The notes under the pieces: model-generated | Databases searched by the model: none | Seen by the model: only the letters and a program-made list of their open reading frames with translations | What the model was told of the DNA's origin: nothing | Position numbers and translations under genes: made by a program | Part shown: piece by piece, positions 51,374-60,362 of the stretch | Position numbering within the stretch: position 1 is the stretch's first letter | How the letters are laid out: every line of letters begins with the position of its first letter | Assembly (NCBI GenBank): GCA_965220305.1 | Contig: OZ244817.1 | Coordinates: 2,790,001 to 2,854,000, forward strand | From: G965220305 sp965220305 | GTDB lineage: Bacteria; Chloroflexota; Dehalococcoidia; Lucifugimonadales; UBA3495 | Length of the DNA stretch: 64,000 nt | Reading direction: 5' to 3'

Positions 51374-52608
51374 TAGCTGAAGACCTCTAGCACCCGGTCA
51401 ATGCCCTTGACCAGGGTGTCAATCTCCTCTTTGGTGTTGTAGAAGGACAGCGATGCCCGGGCGGTGGCCGGAATCATGAACCGTTCCATCACCGGTTGGG
51501 CGCAGTGGTGGCCGGTGCGGACGGCGACACCCTGGGAGTCCAGGATGGTGCCGATGTCGTGGGGATGCACCTCGCCCAGCACGAATGACAGTATAGCACC
51601 CTTGTTCGGCGCGGTGCCAATGATTCTCAACGAATCAATTTGGTTCAGGGACTCGGTACCGTACTTCAGCAACTCCTGTTCGTAGCTGCTGATGCGGTCC
51701 ATGCCGATGGCGTTGACGTAGTCGATGGCCGCCCCCAGCCCGATGGCCCCGGCGATGTTGGGCGTGCCGGCTTCCAGCCGGTGGGGGAGCACGTTGTACA
51801 GTGTCTGCTCGTAGGTGACGGAGCGAATCATTTCGCCCCCGGTCTGGTAGGGGGGCAACGACTCCAGCAGGTCGGCCTTGCCGTAAAGGACGCCGATGCC
51901 CGTGGGCCCGTAGAGCTTGTGCCCGGAGAATACCAGAAAGTCGCAGTCCAGCTTTTGCACGTCGATGCTGATATGGGCCACCGATTGGGCGGCGTCCACC
52001 AACACCGGCACACCGCGGCTGTGGGCCATAGCTACGATTTGCTCGATGGGGGTAACGGTGCCCAGGGCGTTGGACTGGTGAACCACGGAAACCAGCTTGG
52101 TGCGCGGGTTGAGCAGTTTCTCGTACTCTTCCATCAACAGTTCGCCGGAGTCGCTGATGGGAACAACCCGCAGGTGCGCGCCCCGCTCCTGGCACAGCAC
52201 CTGCCAGGGAACGATGTTGGAGTGATGCTCCATGTTGGAGATGATTATCTCGTCATCGGGGCCGATGTTCTGCCTACCATAGGTATCAGCCACCAGGTTG
52301 ATGGCCTCGGTAGCTCCCCGCACGTAGATAATCTCGTGGTCTTCAGCGGCGTTGATGAACTGCTTTACCCGATTGCGGGCCCCCTCGTATTCGTCGGTGG
52401 CCCTCTGGCTCAAAGTGTGGACGCCCCGGTGGACGTTGGAATTCTCCGAGGAATAGTAGCGCACCAGGGTATCGATGACCACCTGGGGCTTCTGGCTGGT
52501 GGCGGCGTTATCCATGTAGACCAACGGATGGCCGTTGACGGTCTGTTGGAGAATGGGGAAGTCCGCTCTGAGCTTGGCTACGTCAAAGGTGCCGGAGGTC
52601 GTGGTCAC
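51373..52608 (-). CDS. sufS: Cysteine desulfurase SufS
   Basis: 411-residue PLP enzyme that takes sulfur from cysteine. PLP Lys in FSGHKLYGPTGIGVLYG, sulfur-carrying Cys in RTGHHCAQPVMERFMIP, and MDNAATSQKPQVVIDTLV near the start. HSNIVPWQVLCQERGAHLRV and VDAAQSVAHISIDVQKLDCD are typical of group II enzymes. It starts with GTG 52608, one base inside the sufD stop codon, and delivers sulfur to SufU. Confidence 0.97.
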   Translation of the reverse strand: MTTTSGTFDVAKLRADFPILQQTVNGHPLVYMDNAATSQKPQVVIDTLVRYYSSENSNVHRGVHTLSQRATDEYEGARNRVKQFINAAEDHEIIYVRGATEAINLVADTYGRQNIGPDDEIIISNMEHHSNIVPWQVLCQERGAHLRVVPISDSGELLMEEYEKLLNPRTKLVSVVHQSNALGTVTPIEQIVAMAHSRGVPVLVDAAQSVAHISIDVQKLDCDFLVFSGHKLYGPTGIGVLYGKADLLESLPPYQTGGEMIRSVTYEQTLYNVLPHRLEAGTPNIAGAIGLGAAIDYVNAIGMDRISSYEQELLKYGTESLNQIDSLRIIGTAPNKGAILSFVLGEVHPHDIGTILDSQGVAVRTGHHCAQPVMERFMIPATARASLSFYNTKEEIDTLVKGIDRVLEVFS

Positions 52609-53957
52609 TATGCACCCCCCAAGGTTAAGGTGGTGGGGATGGCCTCCAGGAACAGTTCATGCAGGTAATCGCGCAGCGGTTCAACTTGTACCGTGTCGAT
52701 GATTTCGCTGGCGAAGGCGTGAATCAGAATGTGGCGGGCCGTCTCCGGGTCTAGGCCCCGGCTGCGCATGTAGAAGAGGGTGTCGTGGTCGATGTGCCCG
52801 GCGGTAGCCCCGTGGCCGCACTTAACGTCGTCGGCGTAGATGAGCAGGCTGGGCTTGCTGTCCACCTCGGCATCTTCCGACAGCAGCAGGTTCTTGTCCG
52901 TCTGGTGGGCGTCGGTCTTCTGGGCGTCTTTACGCACCACCACCGTCCCGCCGAAGATGGCCCGGGAGCGGCCGTCCAGAATGCCCTTGTAGTTCAGTTG
53001 ACTGGCGCCGAAGGGCTTGGCGTGGTCGATATTGATGAAGTTGTCCATGTGCTGGGTGCCGGTGGTCAGGTACAGGCCGTTGAGGGTGCAGGAGGCGCCC
53101 GGCGCGTCCAGCAACACCTGGAAATCGTTTCGGCCCAGGGCCGCCCCCTTGGCGAAGCATACCGAGTTGAAGGAACTGTCCCGGCCCTGGTACACCCGGC
53201 TGACGCCCACGTGAAAGGCCTGGGAGTTCTCCAGCAGCAGCCGGTAGTGGTCTACCCGGGCCCCGTCTTCCACCACAATCTCCGTGACGGCGTTGGTGAA
53301 GTGTTGGGCATCGGTGTGACTGTAGTAGCTTTCCACCAAGCTGAGTTGGCTGTTGGCCCCGGCGATAACCAGGTTCCGGGGGTGGGTAACCGGGGCTTCG
53401 CTCCGGCCCGTGGTCAGGTAGATGAGGTGCACCACCTGTCCCAGGGTTTGTCCGGGGGGAACATGGACCAGGGCCCCGTCCTGGAGGAAGGCGGTGTTCA
53501 GGGCGGTGAAGCCATCGTCCTCAACGCTGGAATACTGGGCCAGATGCTTCTCCACCAGCTCTCTTTCATCCACCAGGGCTTGGGCCAGGCTCATCACGCT
53601 GACACTATTGCCGGTGGGCGGCGTTGAGAGGGTGGGGGAGTAGTGGCCATCAACGAATACCAGGTTGATCCAGTCGCTCTGCCACAGGGCGAGGGTCGTC
53701 AACTCGGCAACGTCCATAGCCGTGTCCGGGTCCAGGGACATGGGGTAACCGAAGGTCGCGTTGGCGATGGGCCGCACGTTGGTGTACTTCCACCTTTCGT
53801 TGCCCCGTCGGGCGGTAGGAAGTCCCAAATGGTCGAACTGATACCAGGCGTGTTCCCGCATTTGGGTAACCCAGGGTTGACTGCCTTTGGCGTCTCCCTG
53901 GGACAGGGCCTGAAAGTCGGCCAAGTATTTGGGGTATCTGGCTGTTGTTTGGGTCAT
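52608..53957 (-). CDS. sufD: Fe-S cluster assembly protein SufD
   Basis: 449 residues of the SufB/SufD beta-helix fold: RRGNERWKYTNVRPIANATF at the N-terminus, NLVIAGANSQLSLVESYYSH in the middle, and the C-terminal SLLIYADDVKCGHGATAGHI that carries the conserved His at the SufB-SufD interface. SRGLDPETARHILIHAFASE is also standard. It partners with SufB and SufC. It starts about 106 bases after the sufC stop. Confidence 0.95.
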   Translation of the reverse strand: MTQTTARYPKYLADFQALSQGDAKGSQPWVTQMREHAWYQFDHLGLPTARRGNERWKYTNVRPIANATFGYPMSLDPDTAMDVAELTTLALWQSDWINLVFVDGHYSPTLSTPPTGNSVSVMSLAQALVDERELVEKHLAQYSSVEDDGFTALNTAFLQDGALVHVPPGQTLGQVVHLIYLTTGRSEAPVTHPRNLVIAGANSQLSLVESYYSHTDAQHFTNAVTEIVVEDGARVDHYRLLLENSQAFHVGVSRVYQGRDSSFNSVCFAKGAALGRNDFQVLLDAPGASCTLNGLYLTTGTQHMDNFINIDHAKPFGASQLNYKGILDGRSRAIFGGTVVVRKDAQKTDAHQTDKNLLLSEDAEVDSKPSLLIYADDVKCGHGATAGHIDHDTLFYMRSRGLDPETARHILIHAFASEIIDTVQVEPLRDYLHELFLEAIPTTLTLGGA

Positions 53958-54063
53958 GTCTCGGCTTTCTGATGTATCTTGTAATTTATCTTGACGCCGC
54001 CCGGGGCCTTTCCCTGGGGAAAACAGTGTCCCGGCGAGGCAATGTCCAGGTTAGGTCAACCGT

Positions 54064-54831
54064 CTACGCCTCGGCGCTGCTCTCTTCCCGTACCCAGTCA
54101 TAGCCTCGGGACTCCAACTCATGGGCCAGTTCGGGGCCTCCAGAGAGTACGATGCGCCCATCCACCAACACATGAACGTAGTCGGGGTTGATGTAGTTGA
54201 GGATGCGCTGGTAGTGGGTGACCAGTACGATGGCGTTGTCCGAGTTGTGCAGCATGTTGACCCCGTCGGAAACGATGCGCAGGGCATCGATGTCCAGGCC
54301 CGAGTCGGTCTCGTCCAGCAGGGCCAATGTGGGCTCCAGGATGGCCATCTGCAGGATTTCGTTGCGCTTCTTCTCGCCGCCGGAGAAGCCCTCGTTCACC
54401 GACCGACGCACCAGTTCCGGGTCTATCCCCACCGTCTTGACCTTTTCCCGCAGCATCCGGTCGAAGTCCCGGGCGCTCATTTCCTCCTCGCCCCGGTGCT
54501 GCCGTTGGGCATCCACCGCCGCCTTGAGGAACTGCCAAGCCCGCACTCCGGGTAGCTCCAGAGGGTACTGGAAGGCCAGGAAAACGCCCACTCTGGCCCG
54601 CTCCTCAGGCTCCAGGGCCAACAGGTCCTGGCCCTGGTAATGCACTTCCCCCTGGGTAACGACGTATTCCGGCCTTCCGGCCAGGGTATTGGCCAGGGTG
54701 CTCTTTCCTGAGCCGTTGGGGCCCATGATGGCGTGGACCTCGCCGGAGTTGACCGTCAGGTTGACTCCGCGCAGGATTTCCTGGGCTTCAACGGCAACGT
54801 GTAGGTTTTGTACTTTTAGAATCTCGCTCAT
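54064..54831 (-). CDS. sufC: SufC ATPase of the SUF complex
   Basis: 255-residue ABC-type ATPase. Walker A IMGPNGSGKSTLANTLAGRP, signature SGGEKKRNEILQMAI, Walker B LALLDETDSGLDIDALRIVS. The 'GVFLAFQYPLELPGV' Q-loop region is SufC-specific. It binds SufB and SufD and drives cluster assembly. AGGGACCAG precedes the ATG. Confidence 0.97.
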   Translation of the reverse strand: MSEILKVQNLHVAVEAQEILRGVNLTVNSGEVHAIMGPNGSGKSTLANTLAGRPEYVVTQGEVHYQGQDLLALEPEERARVGVFLAFQYPLELPGVRAWQFLKAAVDAQRQHRGEEEMSARDFDRMLREKVKTVGIDPELVRRSVNEGFSGGEKKRNEILQMAILEPTLALLDETDSGLDIDALRIVSDGVNMLHNSDNAIVLVTHYQRILNYINPDYVHVLVDGRIVLSGGPELAHELESRGYDWVREESSAEA

Positions 54832-54866
54832 CTGGTCCCTATGGGTGCGTTAGGTTTGGGTCGTGG

Positions 54867-55082
54867 CTAGGGGAGTAACTTTACGGCTGCTACCGCCAGG
54901 GCAGCGGCGGCAACCATGATGCCGCCAAGCCATAGGGTAATACGAAGCTCTGCGGCTTTGATCTCGGCCCGTAGCCCGTTCTCTGATGCCTTAATCTCGG
55001 CCCGCAGTCCATTCTCTAGGGCGTCAATACGACCAGGGAACTGCTCGAATGCCCCTTCCAGGCGGCTAACCCGCTGTTCCAC
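54867..55082 (-). CDS. Small coiled-coil/TM protein inside the suf operon
   Basis: 71 residues from GTG 55082: EQRVSRLEGAFEQFPGRIDA, two tandem copies of ENGLRAEIKA followed by AELRITL, then a membrane helix (WLGGIMVAAAALAVAAVKLL). The gene sits 13 bases after the sufB stop and 35 before sufC. Not part of the usual SUF set. Resembles small helical coiled-coil proteins; function unknown. AGAGGG precedes the GTG. Confidence 0.7.
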   Translation of the reverse strand: MEQRVSRLEGAFEQFPGRIDALENGLRAEIKASENGLRAEIKAAELRITLWLGGIMVAAAALAVAAVKLLP

Positions 55083-55095
55083 AGTAAGTCGCCCT

Positions 55096-56562
55096 CTACC
55101 CCACCGTGCCTTCCAGGCTCACTTTCAGCAGTTGTCCCGCTTCCATGGCGAACTCGAAGGGCAGCTCCTGGAAGATGCCCCGGCAGAAGCCATTGATAAT
55201 CATGTAATGGGCGTCGTCCACCGATATGCCCCGCTGTTGGCAGTAGAATAGCTGGTCATCGCTGACCTTCGAGGTGGTGGCCTCGTGCTCCAACTGCGCC
55301 GTGGGGTTGCGCACCTCGATGTAGGGCACGGTATGGGCGCCGCACTGGTCGCCGATGAGCAGGGAATCGCACTGGGTGAAGTTCTTGGCGCCGGTGGCCG
55401 AGGGGTTTATCTTCACCAGGCCCCGGTAGGTGTTCTGGCCTTTGCCCGCCGAAATTCCCTTGGCGACGATGGTGCTGCGGGTGTTCTTGCCCAGGTGAAT
55501 CATCTTGGTGCCGGTGTCGGCCTGCTGGTAGTTGTTCACCAGGGCCACCGAGAAGAACTCGCCCACCGAGTTGTCCCCCTGCAGAATTACGCTGGGGTAC
55601 TTCCAGGTGATGGCCGAGCCGGTCTCCACCTGGGTCCAGGAGATTTTGGAGTTGCGCCCGGCGGCCTTGCCCCGCTTGGTGACGAAGTTGTACACCCCGC
55701 CCTGGCCTTCCTTGTCCCCGGGGTACCAGTTCTGCAGGGTGGAATACTTAATCTCGGCGTCGTCCAAGGCCACTAGCTCCACCACCGCGGCGTGGAGTTG
55801 GTTGGTCTTGCGCATGGGGGCGGTGCAGCCTTCCAGGTAGCTGACGTAGCTGCCCTCCTCGGCGACTATCAGGGTCCGCTCAAACTGGCCGGTGTCCACG
55901 GCGTTGATGCGGAAGTAGGTCATCAACTCCATGGGGCAACGCACGCCCTTGGGAATGTAGGCAAAGGAGCCGTCGCTGAAGACCGCCGAGTTCAGGGTGG
56001 CGTAGAAGTTATCGGCGTAGGGCACCACCGACCCCAGGTATTTCTGCACCAGGTCCGGGTGGTTCTGAATCGCCTCGCTCATGGAGCAGAAAATGACGCC
56101 GGCCTTCTCCAGGGTTTCCTGGTAGGTGGTGGCTACGGACACGCTGTCCAGCACCGCGTCCACGGCGACTCCGGACAACTGCTTCTGTTCTTCCAGGGGT
56201 ATGCCCAGCTTGTTGAAAGCCTCCAGCACCTCCGGGTCCACCTCGTCCAAGCTCTTGGGGCCGTCCCCCTTGGAGGAGGGGGCGGCGTAGTAGTGAATGT
56301 CCTGGAAATCGATGGGCGGGTGCTCAATATTGGCCCACTTCGGCTCTTCCTGGTTGAGCCGCACCCAGTGGCGGAAGGCCTTAAGGCGCCACTCCAGCAT
56401 CCATTCCGGTTCGTTCTTCTTGGCCGAGATGAGGCGCACTACATCTTCGCCCAGACCCTTGGGTACGGACTCTTCATCGATGTCGATGGTGAAGCCCCAT
56501 TTGTAGTCCGAGTCCAGCTCGCTGGAGGTGGTATTTCGGGAAATCACCCGCTGGGTGCTCAT
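55096..56562 (-). CDS. sufB: Fe-S cluster assembly protein SufB
   Basis: 488 residues. The core CDSLLIGDQCGAHTVPYIEV includes the conserved C-terminal Cys seen in SufB enzymes. KGVRCPMELMTYFRINAVDT and NFYATLNSAVFSDGSFAYIP are also family blocks, as is EHEATTSKVSDDQLFYCQQR. Assembles the cluster on the SufBCD scaffold. ATG 56562 has GGAGGGAGTTGTCC upstream and is the first gene of the operon; a longer frame to 56637 is open but lies near the operator. Confidence 0.97.
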   Translation of the reverse strand: MSTQRVISRNTTSSELDSDYKWGFTIDIDEESVPKGLGEDVVRLISAKKNEPEWMLEWRLKAFRHWVRLNQEEPKWANIEHPPIDFQDIHYYAAPSSKGDGPKSLDEVDPEVLEAFNKLGIPLEEQKQLSGVAVDAVLDSVSVATTYQETLEKAGVIFCSMSEAIQNHPDLVQKYLGSVVPYADNFYATLNSAVFSDGSFAYIPKGVRCPMELMTYFRINAVDTGQFERTLIVAEEGSYVSYLEGCTAPMRKTNQLHAAVVELVALDDAEIKYSTLQNWYPGDKEGQGGVYNFVTKRGKAAGRNSKISWTQVETGSAITWKYPSVILQGDNSVGEFFSVALVNNYQQADTGTKMIHLGKNTRSTIVAKGISAGKGQNTYRGLVKINPSATGAKNFTQCDSLLIGDQCGAHTVPYIEVRNPTAQLEHEATTSKVSDDQLFYCQQRGISVDDAHYMIINGFCRGIFQELPFEFAMEAGQLLKVSLEGTVG

Positions 56563-56639
56563 GGACAACTCCCTCCGTGTGGGGTGACAATCCGGGGAAA
56601 ACTGCGCTGTCCCAAGGGTCGTAGAATGTAATCCCAAGA

Positions 56640-56662
56640 TTGTCGACCAATTTGGTCAACAA
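56640..56662 (-). promoter_or_regulatory. Palindromic operator candidate of the suf operon
   Basis: A 23-bp inverted repeat with half-sites TTGTTGACCAA and TTGGTCGACAA (one mismatch), centred on one base. It begins right at the expected start of transcription, so a bound regulator would block it. It resembles sites of Rrf2/MarR-size dimers, but no regulator gene is next to it. Confidence 0.65.
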
Positions 56663-56664
56663 TT

Positions 56665-56693
56665 ATCCTAACACCCCCCATGGGGGCTGTCAA
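56665..56693 (-). promoter_or_regulatory. suf operon promoter
   Basis: On the minus strand TTGACA (56693-56688), 17-base spacer, TAGGAT (56670-56665). The spacer itself contains a CCCCCATGGGGG palindrome. Transcription begins near 56658, inside the operator. Confidence 0.7.
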
Positions 56694-56851
56694 CGAGTAT
56701 CGTCGGCTTTCAAAGTCTTTGTAATATCGACGGAATTTCATGCCTGGTGGGCCTGTCCTGGCGGGCCACTCACCCCCGCTCATGGTGGGCCCGTGCAACC
56801 GGAAACTTGCATCGTGACCGGCCCCGCAGCAAACGCCGGCGCCCCCGTTCC

Positions 56852-56972
56852 CAGGGTCTTTCGATTCTCGTTGTCAGGCCAATCCAGCCGCAAGCTCCCG
56901 GGTTGGGGGGATTTCCGAGGGCAAGCAATTGGCTCTTGGAGCGACGCAATTGGTGACAATCGAAAGACCCTG
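56852..56972. mobile_element. MITE-like element with exact 15-bp inverted ends
   Basis: CAGGGTCTTTCGATT (56852-56866) and AATCGAAAGACCCTG (56958-56972) bound 121 bp without coding capacity. It lies between the suf promoter and the oxidoreductase at 57112. The rest of 56700-57111 is non-coding, with a TATAAT at 57014. Confidence 0.75.
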
Positions 56973-57111
56973 GGCCCCGTTCCCGCTTTCTGGACTAACC
57001 AACGGCGCTGCCCTATAATCTGTCCCAACCTTCACCTCCCTGGGCTTTTTTCAGGCAGGGGAGCATGAGCGGACCAGTTACTTTTTGCAGGATAGGACAA
57101 GGAGGAAACCC

Positions 57112-58149
57112 ATGCCCGACGATGTTATCCGTTTAGGTCTTATTGGCGCGGGTCGCAATACCCGGGACCGCCACATTCCAGGGTTCCAGGAAGTGGAGGG
57201 CGTAGAAATCACCGCGGTCGCCAACCGCTCCCGGGAGTCGGGCCAGCGGGTGGCCGACTCCTTCAATATTCCCAAAGTGTACGATAATTGGCGGGACTTG
57301 TTGGAAGACGACAGCATTGACGCCGTGTGCATCGGCACCTGGCCCTACATGCACTGCACCCTGACCCTGGCCGCCCTGGACAAGGGCAAGCATGTCCTCT
57401 GCGAGGCCCGCATGGCCGCCAACGCCCAGGAAGCCCACGCCATGCTCGACGCCTCCAAGACCAAGCCTCACCTGGTGACCCAGATTGTCCCCTCGCCCAC
57501 CACCTTCAAGGTGGACCGGCTGCTCCAGCGAATGATCTCCGATGGCTACCTGGGCGAACTGCTGGCGGTGGAAGTCCAGGTGTTGGGCCCCGACTTCGTG
57601 GACAACTCCAGCCCGATGCACTGGCGGCAAGACCGCTCCCTGAGCGGGTATAACATTCTCAGCATGGGCATCTGGTACGAGGCCATGATCCGCTGGGTGG
57701 GGCCGGCCACCCGGGTGATGGCTATGACCAAGGTCAACGTGCCCCAACGCAGCGACGAAGAGGGCAACTGGCAGGCGGTCACTATCCCCGACCACGTTGA
57801 CATTCTCTGCGAGTTGGCCAATGGAGCCCAGGCCCACCTGCGCCTCAGCGCCATCAGTGGGCTTTCCCGGGGCAACGAAGTTTGGCTTTACGGCAGCGAG
57901 GGCACCATTCACCTGGACCAGCGGTTGAACGTCTTCGCCGGGAAACGGGGCGACGCCCAACTCTCGGAGATACCCAACCCGCCGGAAAACCAGGACTACT
58001 GGCGGGTGGAGGCGGAGTTCATCAGCGCCATTCAGGGCAAGGAGCAGATTACCCGCACTCCCTTTAACGTGGGCGTCCATTACATGGAGTGGACCGAGGC
58101 GGTGACCCGCAGCGCTCAGACCGGCCAGGCCATCGCGTTGCCCCTGTGA
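57112..58149 (+). CDS. Gfo/Idh/MocA-type oxidoreductase
   Basis: 345 residues. The nucleotide-binding motif is IRLGLIGAGRNTRDRHIPGF, followed by AVANRSRESGQRVADSFNIP, GKHVLCEARMAANAQEAHAM (the 'EKP' position reads EAR, a variation), and a C-terminal alpha/beta domain including GYNILSMGIWYEAMIRWVGP. Substrate (sugar, inositol or similar) unknown. ATG 57112 has AAGGAGGAAACCC upstream. A terminator at 58186-58219 ends it. Confidence 0.9.
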   Translation: MPDDVIRLGLIGAGRNTRDRHIPGFQEVEGVEITAVANRSRESGQRVADSFNIPKVYDNWRDLLEDDSIDAVCIGTWPYMHCTLTLAALDKGKHVLCEARMAANAQEAHAMLDASKTKPHLVTQIVPSPTTFKVDRLLQRMISDGYLGELLAVEVQVLGPDFVDNSSPMHWRQDRSLSGYNILSMGIWYEAMIRWVGPATRVMAMTKVNVPQRSDEEGNWQAVTIPDHVDILCELANGAQAHLRLSAISGLSRGNEVWLYGSEGTIHLDQRLNVFAGKRGDAQLSEIPNPPENQDYWRVEAEFISAIQGKEQITRTPFNVGVHYMEWTEAVTRSAQTGQAIALPL

Positions 58150-58185
58150 GCCATCCCCTTCAAAGAGTGATTTTGGTGGAACACC

Positions 58186-58219
58186 GAAGAGGGCCAGCAA
58201 CGGCCCTCTTCTTGTTTGT
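58186..58219 (+). terminator. Rho-independent terminator after the Gfo/Idh gene
   Basis: GAAGAGGGCC (58186-58195) and GGCCCTCTTC (58202-58211) with loop AGCAAC, followed by TTGTTTGT. Confidence 0.9.
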
Positions 58220-58223
58220 CCGG

Positions 58224-58229
58224 TATAAT
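58224..58229 (+). promoter_or_regulatory. -10 box upstream of the dCTP deaminase gene
   Basis: Perfect TATAAT, 90-odd bases before the start codon. No -35 box can be named; the terminator arm is directly upstream. Confidence 0.4.
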
Positions 58230-58322
58230 CCCCGGCAATGAAACGACTTCGTCGGGTATTCCCTGCCGAATGCCGGCCCCCGGGGGCCGGGCTTGCTCCA
58301 CCCACTCAACGTCGAGGCTATG

Positions 58323-59543
58323 ATGCTGGAAATTCCCAGTGAACGACAAGGTATCCTGCCCGTCCAGTGGCTCAAGAAGGCGGCCAGCCAGGGGGTCCTT
58401 CGGGCAGAGGGTCAGCCCATACCCGAAGCCAACTTCCAGCCCGCCAGTCTGGACTTACGGTTGGGAGAAAGGGCTTACCGCCTGCGGTGCAGCTTCCTGC
58501 CCGATAATCAGACCGTTCAGGACAAGCTGGGCGACTTCACTATGGGAGAGTTCTCCTTGGTTGAGGGCGCGGTATTGGAACGCAACCGGCCCTACCTGAT
58601 ACCCCTGCTGGAAGAGTTGTCCCTGCCCCCCAACATTCACGCCAAGGCCAACCCCCGAAGCACCACCGGGCGTCTGGATATTTTCACCCGGGTAATCACC
58701 GACAAAGGACTTCGGTTCGATGAAATTAGGAAAGGCTACCAGGGCAGGCTGTACTTGGAAGTGGTGTCGCGTTCCTTCACCATCAAAGTCCGTACCGGCC
58801 TGTCTCTCAACCAAGTACGTTTAATTAGGGGGAACCCTCAGTGTAGCGATCAGGAAATCCTTGAGTCTTATGCGCAAGCTCCCCTGGTGATTTACGAGGA
58901 TGGTCAGATACAGTTTGCCGGGCTGGATTTGGACGACGGTCTCTTTCTCAGTGTGGACTTGGTGGGCGATGAATCCGGGTTGGTAGGCTACCGGGCCAAG
59001 AAGAACAGCCGTCTGATAGACTTATCTCTGGTGGGTAAGTATGCTGACAACGACTTTTGGGAGAGGATTTACGCAGAACCCAAGCAGCGGCTGGTGCTAG
59101 AACCGGAGGAATTCTACCTGCTGATGTCGGCGGAAAGTGTGCGGATACGTCCCGAGTTCTCCGCTGAGATGACAGCACTTGACCCCCACATAGGCGAGTT
59201 CAGGACTCACTATGCCGGTTTCTTCGATCCCGGATTCGGATACACCGACCAGGGCACCCGGGCGGTCATGGAAGTGCGGGCCCACGACGTGCCCTTTATG
59301 ATCGAGCACCGGCAGCGGGTCTGCAAGCTCGGTTTCGAGAGGATGCTGGAGACGCCGGAGTTTTCCTACGGGGAAGAGATTGGCTCTTCCTACCAGGGGC
59401 AGACGCTGAAGTTGAGCAAGCACTTCTACCTGGATCGGGCACGCTTGGCCCAAAGTTGGGCTCAGCAGGGACAGGCGTTAAGGTCGAGCAGAAATGCCTC
59501 CCCCGCAGGCATTGAGAATCCTCCCCTTCTGCCCCTATTGTGA
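58323..59543 (+). CDS. dcd: 2'-deoxycytidine 5'-triphosphate deaminase, double-domain type
   Basis: About 406 residues, roughly twice the size of simple Dcd: the long form has two dUTPase-like halves. Each half has its block: FQPASLDLRLGERAYRLRCS and HAKANPRSTTGRLDIFTRVI in the first, IRPEFSAEMTALDPHIGEFR and GYTDQGTRAVMEVRAHDVPF in the second. It deaminates dCTP to dUTP, feeding dTTP synthesis with tmk. The start is one of two ATGs (58320 or 58323); the second has better spacing from GAGG. Confidence 0.9.
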   Translation: MLEIPSERQGILPVQWLKKAASQGVLRAEGQPIPEANFQPASLDLRLGERAYRLRCSFLPDNQTVQDKLGDFTMGEFSLVEGAVLERNRPYLIPLLEELSLPPNIHAKANPRSTTGRLDIFTRVITDKGLRFDEIRKGYQGRLYLEVVSRSFTIKVRTGLSLNQVRLIRGNPQCSDQEILESYAQAPLVIYEDGQIQFAGLDLDDGLFLSVDLVGDESGLVGYRAKKNSRLIDLSLVGKYADNDFWERIYAEPKQRLVLEPEEFYLLMSAESVRIRPEFSAEMTALDPHIGEFRTHYAGFFDPGFGYTDQGTRAVMEVRAHDVPFMIEHRQRVCKLGFERMLETPEFSYGEEIGSSYQGQTLKLSKHFYLDRARLAQSWAQQGQALRSSRNASPAGIENPPLLPLL

Positions 59544-59564
59544 GGAAGCCGGCCGAGCCGCAGG

Positions 59565-60362
59565 CTACCCCATTCCCCGGATAACTTCCGCCACGCGCCG
59601 CACCCGCTCCGGGTCTATGGGGTTGCTCACCACCCCGTCCCGCTTCAGGCTGGTGCCGATAATCGCTCCGTCGGCTTGGTCCAGCAGTTGATGGGCGTTG
59701 TCGGCATCCACTCCGCTGCCCACCAGTAGCAATCTGTCCGGTACGGCGCGGCGGGCCACGGACACATCGTCGGCAAAGGCGGGTTTGCCCGTCACCGGCC
59801 CGGTAACTATCAAGCCGTCGGCCAGGCCCCGGTAGGCCGTCTCCCGGGCCATTAAGCCCAGGTCCAGGTCGCCCAGGGGCACCGCATGTTTCACCAGCAC
59901 GTCGGCCAGGACCTTGATATCCGCGCCCAAAGCCTGGCGGTGACGTAGGGTGGTGAAGGCTTCTCCTTCCACCATGCCCTCGTCGGCGGCCATTATGCCG
60001 TAGTGGACATTGACCCGGATGAACTGGGCCCCGGCGGCCACGGCCACCGCCAGAGCGGAGAGGGCGTCGTTGCGCAGCATGTTGATGCCCAGCGGCAACG
60101 ATGTTACCTGCTTTACCCGGTCCACCAACAGGGTCATCCCCGCCACAGTATCCGGCGGCACCCGGCCAATGCGGAAGGGAGCATCGCCGAAGTTCTCCAC
60201 GATTATGCCGCTGGCCCCGTTTTGTTGCAGTACGAGGGCCTCCTGTTGGGCCCGCTCCACCACCGGAGTCAGGTCGCCCCCCCAGCGGGGGGACCCGGGC
60301 AGGGGAAGCAGATGGACCACTCCGATGAAGAACTTTCCCTCTCCAAACAAGCTGTGCAGCAT
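59565..60362 (-). CDS. BtpA/SgcQ family TIM-barrel-like protein
   Basis: 265 residues: FIGVVHLLPLPGSPRWGGDL, NGASGIIVENFGDAPFRIGR, LPLGINMLRNDALSALAVAV, FIRVNVHYGIMAADEGMVEG and VLVKHAVPLGDLDLGLMARE. This is the BtpA/SgcQ pattern. BtpA affects photosystem I in cyanobacteria, yet the family is broad; its catalytic role here is unknown. It converges with the dCTP deaminase gene, 21 bases apart. AGAGGAAAGATTC precedes the ATG. Confidence 0.92.
   Translation of the reverse strand: MLHSLFGEGKFFIGVVHLLPLPGSPRWGGDLTPVVERAQQEALVLQQNGASGIIVENFGDAPFRIGRVPPDTVAGMTLLVDRVKQVTSLPLGINMLRNDALSALAVAVAAGAQFIRVNVHYGIMAADEGMVEGEAFTTLRHRQALGADIKVLADVLVKHAVPLGDLDLGLMARETAYRGLADGLIVTGPVTGKPAFADDVSVARRAVPDRLLLVGSGVDADNAHQLLDQADGAIIGTSLKRDGVVSNPIDPERVRRVAEVIRGMG

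Noticed and set aside
51640..52668. Plus-strand open frame over sufS
   Set aside because: Shadow of sufS, no ribosome site, no family resemblance.
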